DNA of 36,533 nt from Peptococcaceae bacterium UBA5356 (GTDB taxonomy: Bacteria; Bacillota; Peptococcia; DRI-13; DTU073), in the NCBI GenBank assembly GCA_002407935.1, contig DHPU01000023.1, positions 22,501 to 59,033 of the forward strand, read 5' to 3'. Below the pieces are notes generated by a model. The model had not been told where the DNA came from and did no database searches. It saw nothing but the letters and a program-made list of their open reading frames with translations. The position numbers and the translations under genes are program-made. Below are positions 15,705-23,503 of the stretch, piece after piece. Every line of letters starts with the position of its first letter. Within the stretch, counting starts at the first letter, position 1.

Positions 15705-18524
15705 TTAAGATTTCAAATAGATTATTTTTCCCTTCCCCCTGATTTTAACAGTACGATACAATCCCTGCAAGAGGGTAGTTCCTATTGCCAACGAGAAAAT
15801 CAAAATCCAATGTCCTATTTCTAAGGGCACCGTCTTAAAAATTTGCTGCAAAAAGGGAAGATAAATAACAGCTAGCTGCATACCGGCCGAACACAAAACT
15901 GCTCCTATTAAAAAAGGGTTAGTTAAAAACCCTAATTCAAAAGGCGAATAACTTTCTGAACGACATTGAAAAACGAAGGAAAGCTGAACAAACACTAAAG
16001 TAGTAAAAGCCATCGTCCTAGCCAAAGCCAAATCCTCTCCGCCCCAATAAAAGCCGATGATAAAAGCAAAAAGCGTAATTAAACTAATGGTAACACCCAT
16101 CGAAAGAATCTTTCTAGACAAACCCTGAGCAAAAATACTCTCACGAGGGCTGCGCGGTTTTCTTTCCATAATACTAGGGTCTCCGGGGTCAAGACCCAAG
16201 GCCATCGCCGGTAAACCATCCGTGACCAAATTTAGCCACAAAATTTGAATGGGTAATAAAGGCAAAGGCAATCCGCAAAGAGCCGCCATAAACATCGTTA
16301 ATACTTCACCCGCATTACAAGAAAGCAGATAACGAATAAACTTGCGGATATTATCATAAATAATGCGCCCTTCTTCAACCGCAGCTACTATCGTGGCAAA
16401 ATCATCATTAGCCAGAATCAGGGCGGAGGCCTCCCTTGTTACATCTGTCCCGCTAATCCCCATACTGATCCCAATATCGGCCTCCTTCACCGCTGGAGCA
16501 TCATTAACCCCATCACCCGTCATCGCCACCACATGCCCAGCCTTTTTTAAAGCCTGCACAATCCGTAACTTATGCCTGGGAGAAACCCGTGCATATACAG
16601 AAACCTGCTCAATTATTTTCTGTAATTGAATATCGCCCAATTCATCAAGCTCATTTCCCGTAAGTACTACTTCGGCAGAAGCCGTAATTATTTGCAACTC
16701 TTTGGCTACTGCTTCCGCCGTTCTTTTATGATCCCCCGTAATCATCACCGTCTTAATTCCCGCCCGTTTACAAACCCTTACGGCTTTTTGCGCAGATTGC
16801 CGTGGAGGATCAATCATCCCGGCTAAAGCTACAAAAACAAGGTCTTTTTCTAAATTAACCACTGTTTCTTTCTCTTCTTTCTCCTTTTCTAAGCCTTTTC
16901 CCTTCTTTAATTCCGACCCTCTCGCCAAACCTTTTACGGTAGCGAGCTCTCGATAACCGAGTCCAATCACTCGTAAAGCCTGATCCGCCATCTGATCATT
17001 TTGCGCAAACAACTTCTCTTTAATTTCTTCCGTAAGCGGGACAATCCTTCCTTCCCACCATACTTGACTGCATATATTAAGTAATACATCAGGGGCGCCC
17101 TTCGTATAAAGCCTTTTTTGCCCTTGTTTATCAAGATAAACCACACTCATCATTTTTCGTTCTGCATCAAAAGAAATTTCGTCAATCCTTTGTTCTTCTT
17201 CGGTTAACTCTAACTGTTCCCGCCAGAATCCTCCTTTAGCTGCCGAAACAAGCAGTGCTCCTTCCGTAGGATCTCCCATGATTTCCCATTGACTGCTGCT
17301 TTTTCTAAATAACCCCGGAAGTAAAGTCTCCTTCTTTTTCAAATAAGCATTATTGCAAAGAGCGGCAATTTTCAAGGCCATCTCAAGCCCAGCTTTATTC
17401 TTCCGTCGTCCTTCCTCCCCTTTTATAAAATTAATCCTACCATGAGGAACGTATCCCTCTCCCGTAAAAGAAATTGTTTCTCCGCCCAGATAATACTGTC
17501 GCACCGTCATTTCATTCTGCGTAAGCGTCCCTGTTTTATCCGAACAGATTACCGTAGCACAGCCTAAGGTTTCTACCGCAGGTAAAGCCCTGACAATGGC
17601 CTGCCGTTTCACCATCTTCTGCACCCCAAGTGCCAAAACGGCTGTGACAATTGCCGGCAGCCCTTCCGGAATAGCAGCAACAGCTAGGCTGACTCCTGTT
17701 AAAACCATCTGATAAGGTGCTTCCCCTCTCATTAAACCTAAGGCCACCACCAGCCCCACAATGACCAGACAAGAAAAAACCAGCCAGCACCCCAACTGAG
17801 CCAGCCGCTTCTGCAGCGGAGTATCCTCTTCCTGAACCTCCTGAATATAACCGGCGATCCGTCCCATTTCTGTTGCCATTCCCGTCCCCACTACTATCCC
17901 GGTTCCTTTTCCCCGGGTAACTACCGTACCCATAAAGCCCATATTCCTTCTATCGCCCAGAGAAGTTTTCTGATGATAAACCTCCTCCGCCCGTTTTTTC
18001 ACAGGTAACGATTCGCCGGTTAAAACAGCTTCATTTATTTCTAACTGACTTTCTTCCAGGATACGCAAATCAGCCGGAATAATGTCCCCCGTCTTTAAAA
18101 GCACCAGATCTCCCGGGACAAGCTGGGCAGCAGAAATTGTTTTCAGCGTACCCTCCCGTTTAACCGTAGTCTCCTGAGCGGTCAGTTTTTTTAACTTTTC
18201 CAGTGATTTTTCGGCGCGGTATTCCTGGACAAACCCTAAACAAGCATTCAAAATAATAATTGCTAAAATAGTCAGCGCATCGGCATATTCCTTCAATAAA
18301 GCGGAGATAAGTGCTGCTGCTATTAAAACAAGCACCATAAAATCGCTAAACTGAGAAAAAAACAACGCCAGCGGCGAGATTTTTTTTTGTTCTTTTAACT
18401 GATTTAAGCCAACTAAAGACAATCTTCGCCGAGCTTCATTTACGGAAAGTCCTTTGACTGAATCTGTTTGCAAATCCTGTACAACTTTGGCCGCCGTCAT
18501 TTCCTCCCAGTTTTTTGCTTTCAT
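15705..18524 (-). CDS. Cation-translocating P-type ATPase, SERCA-like Ca2+ pump
   Basis: A 939-residue type II P-ATPase. The N-terminal cation-ATPase domain is followed by transmembrane pairs near 55-100 and 245-300. Motifs are TGES near 170, PEGLP near 287 in M4, the phosphorylated Asp in SDKTGTLT near 329, KGAPD near 476 and TGDGVNDAP near 670. M5 has NAGEV and M6 has NLVTDGLPAMALG. The Glu/Asn/Asp residues of M4-M6 match the Ca2+-liganding positions of SERCA/PMR1-type pumps, so Ca2+ export is likely. A Glu/Lys-rich insert lies at about 538-562 in the nucleotide/phosphorylation region. ATG 18524 is 7 nt after AGGGGGC; a GTG precedes it. It heads the dapF-metK operon. Confidence 0.92.
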   Translation of the reverse strand: MKAKNWEEMTAAKVVQDLQTDSVKGLSVNEARRRLSLVGLNQLKEQKKISPLALFFSQFSDFMVLVLIAAALISALLKEYADALTILAIIILNACLGFVQEYRAEKSLEKLKKLTAQETTVKREGTLKTISAAQLVPGDLVLLKTGDIIPADLRILEESQLEINEAVLTGESLPVKKRAEEVYHQKTSLGDRRNMGFMGTVVTRGKGTGIVVGTGMATEMGRIAGYIQEVQEEDTPLQKRLAQLGCWLVFSCLVIVGLVVALGLMRGEAPYQMVLTGVSLAVAAIPEGLPAIVTAVLALGVQKMVKRQAIVRALPAVETLGCATVICSDKTGTLTQNEMTVRQYYLGGETISFTGEGYVPHGRINFIKGEEGRRKNKAGLEMALKIAALCNNAYLKKKETLLPGLFRKSSSQWEIMGDPTEGALLVSAAKGGFWREQLELTEEEQRIDEISFDAERKMMSVVYLDKQGQKRLYTKGAPDVLLNICSQVWWEGRIVPLTEEIKEKLFAQNDQMADQALRVIGLGYRELATVKGLARGSELKKGKGLEKEKEEKETVVNLEKDLVFVALAGMIDPPRQSAQKAVRVCKRAGIKTVMITGDHKRTAEAVAKELQIITASAEVVLTGNELDELGDIQLQKIIEQVSVYARVSPRHKLRIVQALKKAGHVVAMTGDGVNDAPAVKEADIGISMGISGTDVTREASALILANDDFATIVAAVEEGRIIYDNIRKFIRYLLSCNAGEVLTMFMAALCGLPLPLLPIQILWLNLVTDGLPAMALGLDPGDPSIMERKPRSPRESIFAQGLSRKILSMGVTISLITLFAFIIGFYWGGEDLALARTMAFTTLVFVQLSFVFQCRSESYSPFELGFLTNPFLIGAVLCSAGMQLAVIYLPFLQQIFKTVPLEIGHWILIFSLAIGTTLLQGLYRTVKIRGKGKIIYLKS

Positions 18525-18841
18525 CACTCTGCCCCCTACACCCTTTTTAAAATCAGATGCACTACTACACTACCAGACTTTAAAATCTTATTCTTTTATA
18601 TCTTAAAAAATTACCAAATATCTTTAAACACTTTGCTCCCAAATCTTTCATAAAGTCTAGCCGCTATTTCATAGCAATAATTATCATCAAATTTTTGGGT
18701 AAATATTGTGGTAATTTATTAGTTTTCATTACGTTTAAAGATGATTATCGCTAATAGTAGCTGTACTGTCAACTGTCGTGATATAATCAATCTATGTAAT
18801 CAATATTTACTATTTTTTTGTTCAGAACGGAGCGTATGGAA
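18525..18841. promoter_or_regulatory. Divergent intergenic region between the ATPase operon and rqcH
   Basis: About 317 AT-rich bases without a gene. Towards rqcH there is an extended -10 element TGATATAAT at 18779-18787 (TGnTATAAT), giving a predicted start near 18794. No convincing -35 is visible. For the minus-strand operon I could not choose one promoter. A small hairpin, GCTAT-TTC-ATAGC, lies at 18663-18675. Two similar inverted motifs, at 18671-18688 (minus) and 18740-18757 (plus), share GATGAT followed by TATYGCTA. Confidence 0.55.
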
Positions 18842-20686
18842 ATGTCTTATGATGGAATTGTTTTACGGGCTGTAACGGTAGAACTCGCCCAAGAACTACA
18901 GGGAGCCCGTATTGCGAAAATTTATCAACCCACTAAACACCAGCTTATTCTGGTTCTGCACCGGAAAGGGGGAGCTCCTGCTAAATTGCTGCTTTCTACC
19001 CTAGCTCAAGAAGCGAGGGTTCATTTGGTTTCCCAAACTCCCCCCAATCCGCTTACACCACCTCTTTTCTGTATGGTAATGCGCAAGCATCTGGAAGGTG
19101 GCAGAATTATCTCTATTTCCCAGCAAAAACTAGAACGAGTTCTGGAAATCAACTGCGAAGTCGTTGATGAATTAGGGGAAAAAGCCTTTCGCAAAATTAT
19201 TATCGAAATAATGGGGAAACACAGCAATATCTTGCTCATCGACCCCGATCAAAATAAAATTATTGATGCAATCCAACGAGTACCAGCTTCTATCAGCCGT
19301 TACAGACAAGTGCTTCCCGGTTTGCCTTACCTTTCTCCGCCACCCCAAGAAAAAATGAACCTTGAGGAAATCAAGCAGGAGGATTTTTATGAACGAATCC
19401 TTTCTCTTGCACTTTCCACCACTTTAAACAAGGCTTTACTGAAAATCATCAGCGGAGTGAGCCCTCAGTCAGTCGAGGAAATCCTCTGCCGCACAGGGCT
19501 TGATCCTTTTCAACCCTTAGAGTACTGTGGAGAATACGAGCTAAGCACTTTATGGCAAGAGTTATCCCTGTTAGGAGCTAATCTAAAGGAATGTCTTTTT
19601 TCTCCAGAGATTATTCTCAAAGACAATCAACCTGAGACTTTTTCCGCTTTAGCCTTGACCTCTTACCCGGTGCCTTGGCGCCGTGGCTTTTCCACGATGA
19701 ACGAAGCCCTAGACTATTATTACCAGCACAAGAATATCGCTACTCACTTTCAGCAGAAAAAAACCGTTCTGGAAAGCCTAGTAAAAAAAGAAATCCAACG
19801 CTGTGAAAAAAAAGCCGGTCTCCAATCAGAAACTATCCAAGAAGCCCAAAATGCCGGGCAATACCGACTATGGGGGGAACTATTAACCGCCCAACTCTAT
19901 CATCTGCAACAGGGAAAAGAAGCCCAGGTGCCTAATTATTATGACCCCGCAGAAAAAATGGAAACTATCCCTTTAGATGAACACCTTACCGTGGGAGAAA
20001 ACGCTCAACGCTATTTTTCCCGTTATCAGAAAGCTAAAAATGCTGCAACCAAAGCGGAGAAACAATTACAGGAAACGAAAGAGGAACTGGCCTATCTGTA
20101 CAGTCTCACCAGTTCCCTGCATAGCGTAACCAATTCATCTGAAATTGAGGAGATTCGCGAGGAATTTCGCGAATCCGGTTATCTGCAAACAACAGCTGCA
20201 AAAAAGCCTACTGTAACTAAAGGAAAAATGAGCAATAAAGATAAAAACAGAACTAAGGGCAAGGGCAAAACAGGTAACCAGCAAACAACGAGCCTTCCTC
20301 AAAAAATATGGCGAGATTCCTGGCTGATTTACGTCGGCAAGAACAACAAACAAAATGATCTGCTCACCATGAAGCTGGCCAAAGCAGAAGATCTTTGGTT
20401 CCATACTAAAGATATCCCCGGCTCTCATGTCGTCATTAAAAATCCCGACCATAAACCAATACCGGCCAAAATCATGGAAGAAGCCGCCCTGTTGGCCGCC
20501 TATCATTCCCAAGCTCGTAACTCCACCAATGTACCTGTCGATTATACCCTACGCAAAAATGTCTGGAAACAAAAAGGTGCCAAGCCCGGCCTCGTGCTAT
20601 ATGATAATCAGCATACTATTTATGTGACACCTGTTCCAGAAAAAATAGCAGAAATTCTAACCACATTAAATGAAACAGAGGAATGA
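18842..20686 (+). CDS. rqcH: RqcH/NFACT ribosome quality control protein (Rqc2 homologue)
   Basis: A 614-residue NFACT protein, of the family also called FbpA. In Bacillus subtilis RqcH binds stalled 50S-peptidyl-tRNA and adds a C-terminal alanine tail that marks the nascent chain for degradation. The NFACT-N domain starts MSYDGIVLRA. HhH and coiled-coil regions span about 190-480. The NFACT-R domain is near the end (SWLIYVGKNNKQND, DLWFHTKDIPGSHVVIK). The tRNA-binding Asp-Arg motif is Glu98-Arg99 here. A Lys/Thr/Gln-rich linker precedes NFACT-R. ATG 18842 lies 9 nt after GGAG and gives the standard N-terminus; TTG 18818 and ATG 18836 are worse. Convergent with pyrR. Confidence 0.95.
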   Translation: MSYDGIVLRAVTVELAQELQGARIAKIYQPTKHQLILVLHRKGGAPAKLLLSTLAQEARVHLVSQTPPNPLTPPLFCMVMRKHLEGGRIISISQQKLERVLEINCEVVDELGEKAFRKIIIEIMGKHSNILLIDPDQNKIIDAIQRVPASISRYRQVLPGLPYLSPPPQEKMNLEEIKQEDFYERILSLALSTTLNKALLKIISGVSPQSVEEILCRTGLDPFQPLEYCGEYELSTLWQELSLLGANLKECLFSPEIILKDNQPETFSALALTSYPVPWRRGFSTMNEALDYYYQHKNIATHFQQKKTVLESLVKKEIQRCEKKAGLQSETIQEAQNAGQYRLWGELLTAQLYHLQQGKEAQVPNYYDPAEKMETIPLDEHLTVGENAQRYFSRYQKAKNAATKAEKQLQETKEELAYLYSLTSSLHSVTNSSEIEEIREEFRESGYLQTTAAKKPTVTKGKMSNKDKNRTKGKGKTGNQQTTSLPQKIWRDSWLIYVGKNNKQNDLLTMKLAKAEDLWFHTKDIPGSHVVIKNPDHKPIPAKIMEEAALLAAYHSQARNSTNVPVDYTLRKNVWKQKGAKPGLVLYDNQHTIYVTPVPEKIAEILTTLNETEE

Positions 20687-20704
20687 TTTTTCATTCCTCT
20701 GTTT
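20673..20704. terminator. Perfect inverted repeat joining the 3' ends of rqcH and pyrR
   Basis: AAACAGAGGAATGA (20673-20686) and TCATTCCTCTGTTT (20691-20704) pair perfectly over 14 bp around a TTTT loop. The left arm is the last codons and TGA of rqcH; the right arm is the last codons and TGA of pyrR. The stop codons are thus 4 bp apart. It probably acts as a bidirectional terminator, although neither side has a long T run, so efficiency is uncertain. Confidence 0.75.
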
Positions 20705-21245
20705 CGTCTGTTTCAACAATAATTACCCCATCTTCCCCATCCACTTCCTGCAGCATAACCTGAATTGACTCTTTTCTAGAAGTAGGCACGTTTTTTCCAA
20801 TGTAATCTGCCCTAATGGGAAGCTCCCGATGCCCTCTGTCCACCAAAACCGCCAACTGAATCACCTTTGGTCTGCCCATATCCATTAATGCATCCATCGC
20901 CGCCCTGATGGTTCTCCCTGTATATAAGACATCATCAATAAAAATGATTTTTTTACCGGTAATATCAACCGAAATTTCTGTTCCCCGGACAACGGGATAA
21001 TCACTTAAAGCCGTCAAATCATCCCGGTAAAGCGTAATATCCAGCTTCCCCACCGGAAGCCGTACTCCTTCAATCTGCTCAATAATCTCCGCCAACCGTT
21101 CAGCCAACGGTACTCCCCGGCGGCGAATCCCGACAAGAATGAGCTCCTTTACCCCTTTGTTGTTCTCCACAATTTCATGCGCAATTCGTGTTAAGGATCT
21201 CCTAATTCCATCCTGATCGAGCAACCTTGCTTTTTCTCTCATCAT
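20691..21245 (-). CDS. pyrR: PyrR bifunctional pyr regulator/uracil phosphoribosyltransferase
   Basis: A 184-residue PyrR. In Firmicutes it binds pyr mRNA leaders in a UMP-dependent way to cause attenuation, and has weak uracil phosphoribosyltransferase activity. The PRPP-binding loop is IIFIDDVLYTGRT near 100-112. GIRRRGVPLAERL and VLVDRGHRELPIRADYIGKN are typical. Length is normal. Two ATGs start it; the first at 21245 has GGGG about 10 nt upstream. No pyr biosynthesis gene is next to it here and I saw no PyrR-binding hairpin in the 90-bp gap to rluD. It ends the DUF5665-lspA-rluD-pyrR unit. Confidence 0.96.
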   Translation of the reverse strand: MMREKARLLDQDGIRRSLTRIAHEIVENNKGVKELILVGIRRRGVPLAERLAEIIEQIEGVRLPVGKLDITLYRDDLTALSDYPVVRGTEISVDITGKKIIFIDDVLYTGRTIRAAMDALMDMGRPKVIQLAVLVDRGHRELPIRADYIGKNVPTSRKESIQVMLQEVDGEDGVIIVETDETEE

Positions 21246-21335
21246 GACAATCCATCCCCTTCCTTTCCTTTACCGATCCCCACTTTTTCTTGTCCTTACG
21301 GTACAGCTTCCCTTTACTCTTACGTATCCTCGCGG

Positions 21336-22352
21336 TTATTGCTCCGCCCTATTGTCTACATATTGACTTTCTAATAATTGCAGCACCTCCCGAAAATATG
21401 CCGGAAGATCAACCGTAAATTCTAACCACTCCTTACTACGGGGATGCACAAATCCCAAAGTAGCAGCATGCAAAACCTGTCCCGCCAAACCGAAATGTAC
21501 TTTCCGATATCCGTATTTAGCATCTCCTACTATCGGATGGTGAAGATAAGCCAAATGTACCCTAATCTGATGGGTACGCCCTGTTTCCAACCGACATTTA
21601 ACCAGCGTATAATTTGCTAATCGTTCTAAAATCCAGTACCTAGTTACTGCCGGCTTACTATTCTTTAAAACCACCGCCATTTTTTGGCGTTCCCTTAGAT
21701 TTCGTCCAATCGGAGCTTCAATTATTCCCCCTGGTTCGGCCATTCCTCCATGTACTAGTGCCAGATATTCCCGTTTCATCTCATGCCCTTTTAGTTGCTG
21801 TGCCAATTCCAGATGGGCCGAATCGTTTTTCGCGATCACCAGCAGCCCGGAGGTATCCTTATCGATTCGATGAACAATTCCCGGTCGCAAAGCCCCATTT
21901 AGACTTGATAAATTACAACCATAAGCAAGAAGCGCATTAACCAGGGTTCCCCGATAATTCCCATTAGCCGGATGTACTACCATCCCTTGTGGTTTATTAA
22001 TTACCAGCACATCCTCATCTTCATACACGATCTGCAAAGGGATTTTTTCCGGCAAGACTTCTACCGCTTTTGCTGCTGGAATCCGATAAGTAATCGCATC
22101 TGCTGTCTTTATTTTATAATTTGCCTTAGCAGCCTGATGATTAACCAGAATTTTCTGTTCCTCAATGAAGTGCTGCACCTGAGAACGGGTCAAATTCTTC
22201 AGCTGCCCAGTAACATATACATCCAGACGAAGACCCTGTGCAGCTTCATCTACGCACAACTGCCCCGCCACACTATCCTTCACGCCATCTGTTGTGCTAT
22301 CTGTTACTCTATCTGTTGTGCTATCTGCCTTTTTCCGGAAATATCTACCCAT
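21336..22352 (-). CDS. rluD: RluD-family 23S rRNA pseudouridine synthase
   Basis: A RluA/RluD-type synthase that isomerises uridines in large-subunit rRNA. An S4 RNA-binding domain covers about 35-95 (LRLDVYVTGQL, LTRSQVQHFI). The catalytic domain carries the aspartate in HRIDKDTSGL (Asp164), with KPQGMVVHPA before it and GRTHQIRVHLAY after it. At 338 residues it is longer than usual because of about 30 extra N-terminal residues containing a repeated DSTTD unit. ATG 22352 has AAGG 6 nt upstream. It lies after lspA, the common lspA-rluD-pyrR order of Firmicutes. The exact target uridine is not shown by the sequence. Confidence 0.94.
   Translation of the reverse strand: MGRYFRKKADSTTDRVTDSTTDGVKDSVAGQLCVDEAAQGLRLDVYVTGQLKNLTRSQVQHFIEEQKILVNHQAAKANYKIKTADAITYRIPAAKAVEVLPEKIPLQIVYEDEDVLVINKPQGMVVHPANGNYRGTLVNALLAYGCNLSSLNGALRPGIVHRIDKDTSGLLVIAKNDSAHLELAQQLKGHEMKREYLALVHGGMAEPGGIIEAPIGRNLRERQKMAVVLKNSKPAVTRYWILERLANYTLVKCRLETGRTHQIRVHLAYLHHPIVGDAKYGYRKVHFGLAGQVLHAATLGFVHPRSKEWLEFTVDLPAYFREVLQLLESQYVDNRAEQ
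22287..22327. repeat. 24-bp period tandem repeat coding an octapeptide in RluD
   Basis: Two identical 17-bp copies (22287-22303 and 22311-22327) are separated by 7 bp. The period of 24 bp keeps frame and encodes DSTTD-x-V-x twice, followed by a decayed third DSV. It lies only in the N-terminal extension of RluD, before the S4 domain. Confidence 0.8.
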
Positions 22353-22400
22353 CTCTTACCTTCTCCCTAATTGACTCTTTTCATATTATGGTCAAACCTC

Positions 22401-22850
22401 TTAGTCTTTTAATTTCTCCGACATTAAAATTTGCCACGCCAACAACACCATCCCCACCACAATAGCCGCATCTGCCAGATTGAAAATATAAGGCCAAACA
22501 ACCCGAAAATCAATAAAATCTACTACTAGTCCAGACTGCAACCGATCAAAAAGGTTTCCTACTGCTCCTCCAGCCACTAGGCCAAAAACGATAGAAAACA
22601 AAACATTATCTTTACCCAGCGTATAATTAAAATAAATAATAATAATTAAAATAGCGATGGTTACAATAATAAAAAACCAGGTCTTTTCAGCAAGGATGCC
22701 AAAAGCAGCCCCGGGGTTTTTTATATATGTTATATGTAAAAAATCCTTAATGACCGGAATGGTCTCCCCCATATTCATTTTTTGCACTACTAAAAACTTA
22801 GTCCAGCGATCCAAAAGGAACACCATAACACCGCATATCCAAAAAGCCAT
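22401..22850 (-). CDS. lspA: Lipoprotein signal peptidase (signal peptidase II)
   Basis: A 149-residue membrane aspartic protease that cleaves prolipoprotein signal peptides after lipid attachment. Four hydrophobic segments are visible. Conserved boxes are YIKNPGAAFGIL, GGAVGNLFDRL, VVDFIDF and FNLADAAI. The catalytic pair is Asp111 (VVDF) and Asp127 (NLAD). ATG 22850 has GGAG 10 nt upstream. It lies 89 bp after DUF5665 and 48 bp before rluD. Confidence 0.97.
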   Translation of the reverse strand: MAFWICGVMVFLLDRWTKFLVVQKMNMGETIPVIKDFLHITYIKNPGAAFGILAEKTWFFIIVTIAILIIIIYFNYTLGKDNVLFSIVFGLVAGGAVGNLFDRLQSGLVVDFIDFRVVWPYIFNLADAAIVVGMVLLAWQILMSEKLKD

Positions 22851-22939
22851 TTTTCCATAACTCCATCCTTGTATATTTTACATTATTTGTTATTTTACCA
22901 TAACCACATCTTTTTGGCTACTCTGAACCCACCTGAAAA

Positions 22940-23239
22940 TTAACCTTTTTGGAGACTTTCGTTTACTAACTCCACTATATTAGCAATAAAATCCCCAATC
23001 AGAGGAAGATTAAACAGGACAAGCTGTCTTAAAAAATAAATCAACATCGCCCCCAAAATTGTAAAACCAACAGCCATCCCTAACCCACGAGCTATTCCTG
23101 CTAGAAAATTAGTTGCCAGCATCTTTCTGGTATCATTAATGTACTCTACATATTCAGCTATTTTCATTTTTTCCATGGCCAAAGCTAAATCCTTCACCTT
23201 CTCTTCCAAACGCGTTAAAGATTCTTTCTCATCCGACAT
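22940..23239 (-). CDS. DUF5665-type small membrane protein
   Basis: A 99-residue protein. A charged, coiled-coil-like N-terminus (about 5-40, Glu/Lys/Leu-rich) leads to a Gly-rich hydrophobic segment (about 43-75), then a short amphipathic tail. It resembles the DUF5665 family, which has no known function. GGTG and AAAGG lie before its ATG. It appears to be first in the lspA-rluD-pyrR unit, with a good sigma-A promoter about 70 bp upstream. A membrane scaffold or tether role is only a guess. Confidence 0.75.
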   Translation of the reverse strand: MSDEKESLTRLEEKVKDLALAMEKMKIAEYVEYINDTRKMLATNFLAGIARGLGMAVGFTILGAMLIYFLRQLVLFNLPLIGDFIANIVELVNESLQKG

Positions 23240-23311
23240 TACCTTTCACCCCGACTTTTTCCTAGGTTTTCCTTTAACTATAACTCAACATTCTCAACAT
23301 CTCTACTTACT

Positions 23312-23340
23312 ATTATAACTGCTACTCAAGATATGGACAA
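23312..23340 (-). promoter_or_regulatory. Sigma-A promoter of DUF5665-lspA-rluD-pyrR
   Basis: On the minus strand TTGTCC (23340-23335) and a perfect TATAAT (23317-23312) are spaced 17 bp apart. Predicted start is near 23305, about 66 nt before the DUF5665 ATG. The -35 hexamer and spacer form most of the 23-bp dispersed repeat found again at the right edge of the window. Confidence 0.72.
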
Positions 23341-23341
23341 A
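23319..23341. repeat. 23-bp dispersed repeat, copy 1
   Basis: CTGCTACTCA, then AG, then ATATGGACAAA. It matches 36511-36533 at 22 of 23 positions (the second base of the middle pair differs). Here it covers the -35 box and spacer of the DUF5665 promoter read on the minus strand. Confidence 0.8.
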
Positions 23342-23356
23342 TTATTTCCAGATAGC

Positions 23357-23385
23357 TTTACATTACTACAAAACTATGTTAAAAT
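23357..23385 (+). promoter_or_regulatory. Sigma-A promoter of the cold-shock gene
   Basis: TTTACA (23357-23362) and TAAAAT (23380-23385) are separated by 17 bp; each hexamer matches the consensus at 5 of 6 bases. Transcription would start near 23392, about 110 nt before the coding start. Confidence 0.8.
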
Positions 23386-23391
23386 AATATC

Positions 23392-23503
23392 TGTGTTAAA
23401 AAGTTTCACCCATAAACCTGTTTTGGCCTCTTTTGAATCTGCTTGGTCAAAGGTTTTTTGGATTAAACGTTTTTGATCAGATGATTGAAAAGGAGGTTTT
23501 AAA
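23392..23503 (+). promoter_or_regulatory. Long structured 5' leader of the cold-shock mRNA
   Basis: About 112 nt of leader. A bulged hairpin can form between 23414 and 23456: AAACC pairs with GGTTT, and TTTGGCC pairs with GGTCAAA with one G-T wobble. A perfect AGGAGG ribosome site follows, 7 nt before the ATG. Long structured leaders regulate cold-shock mRNAs in other bacteria; thermosensing here is inference. Confidence 0.55.

Noticed and set aside
21246..21335. PyrR-dependent attenuator between rluD and pyrR
   Set aside because: No terminator/antiterminator pair or PyrR-binding loop was found in the 90 bp.
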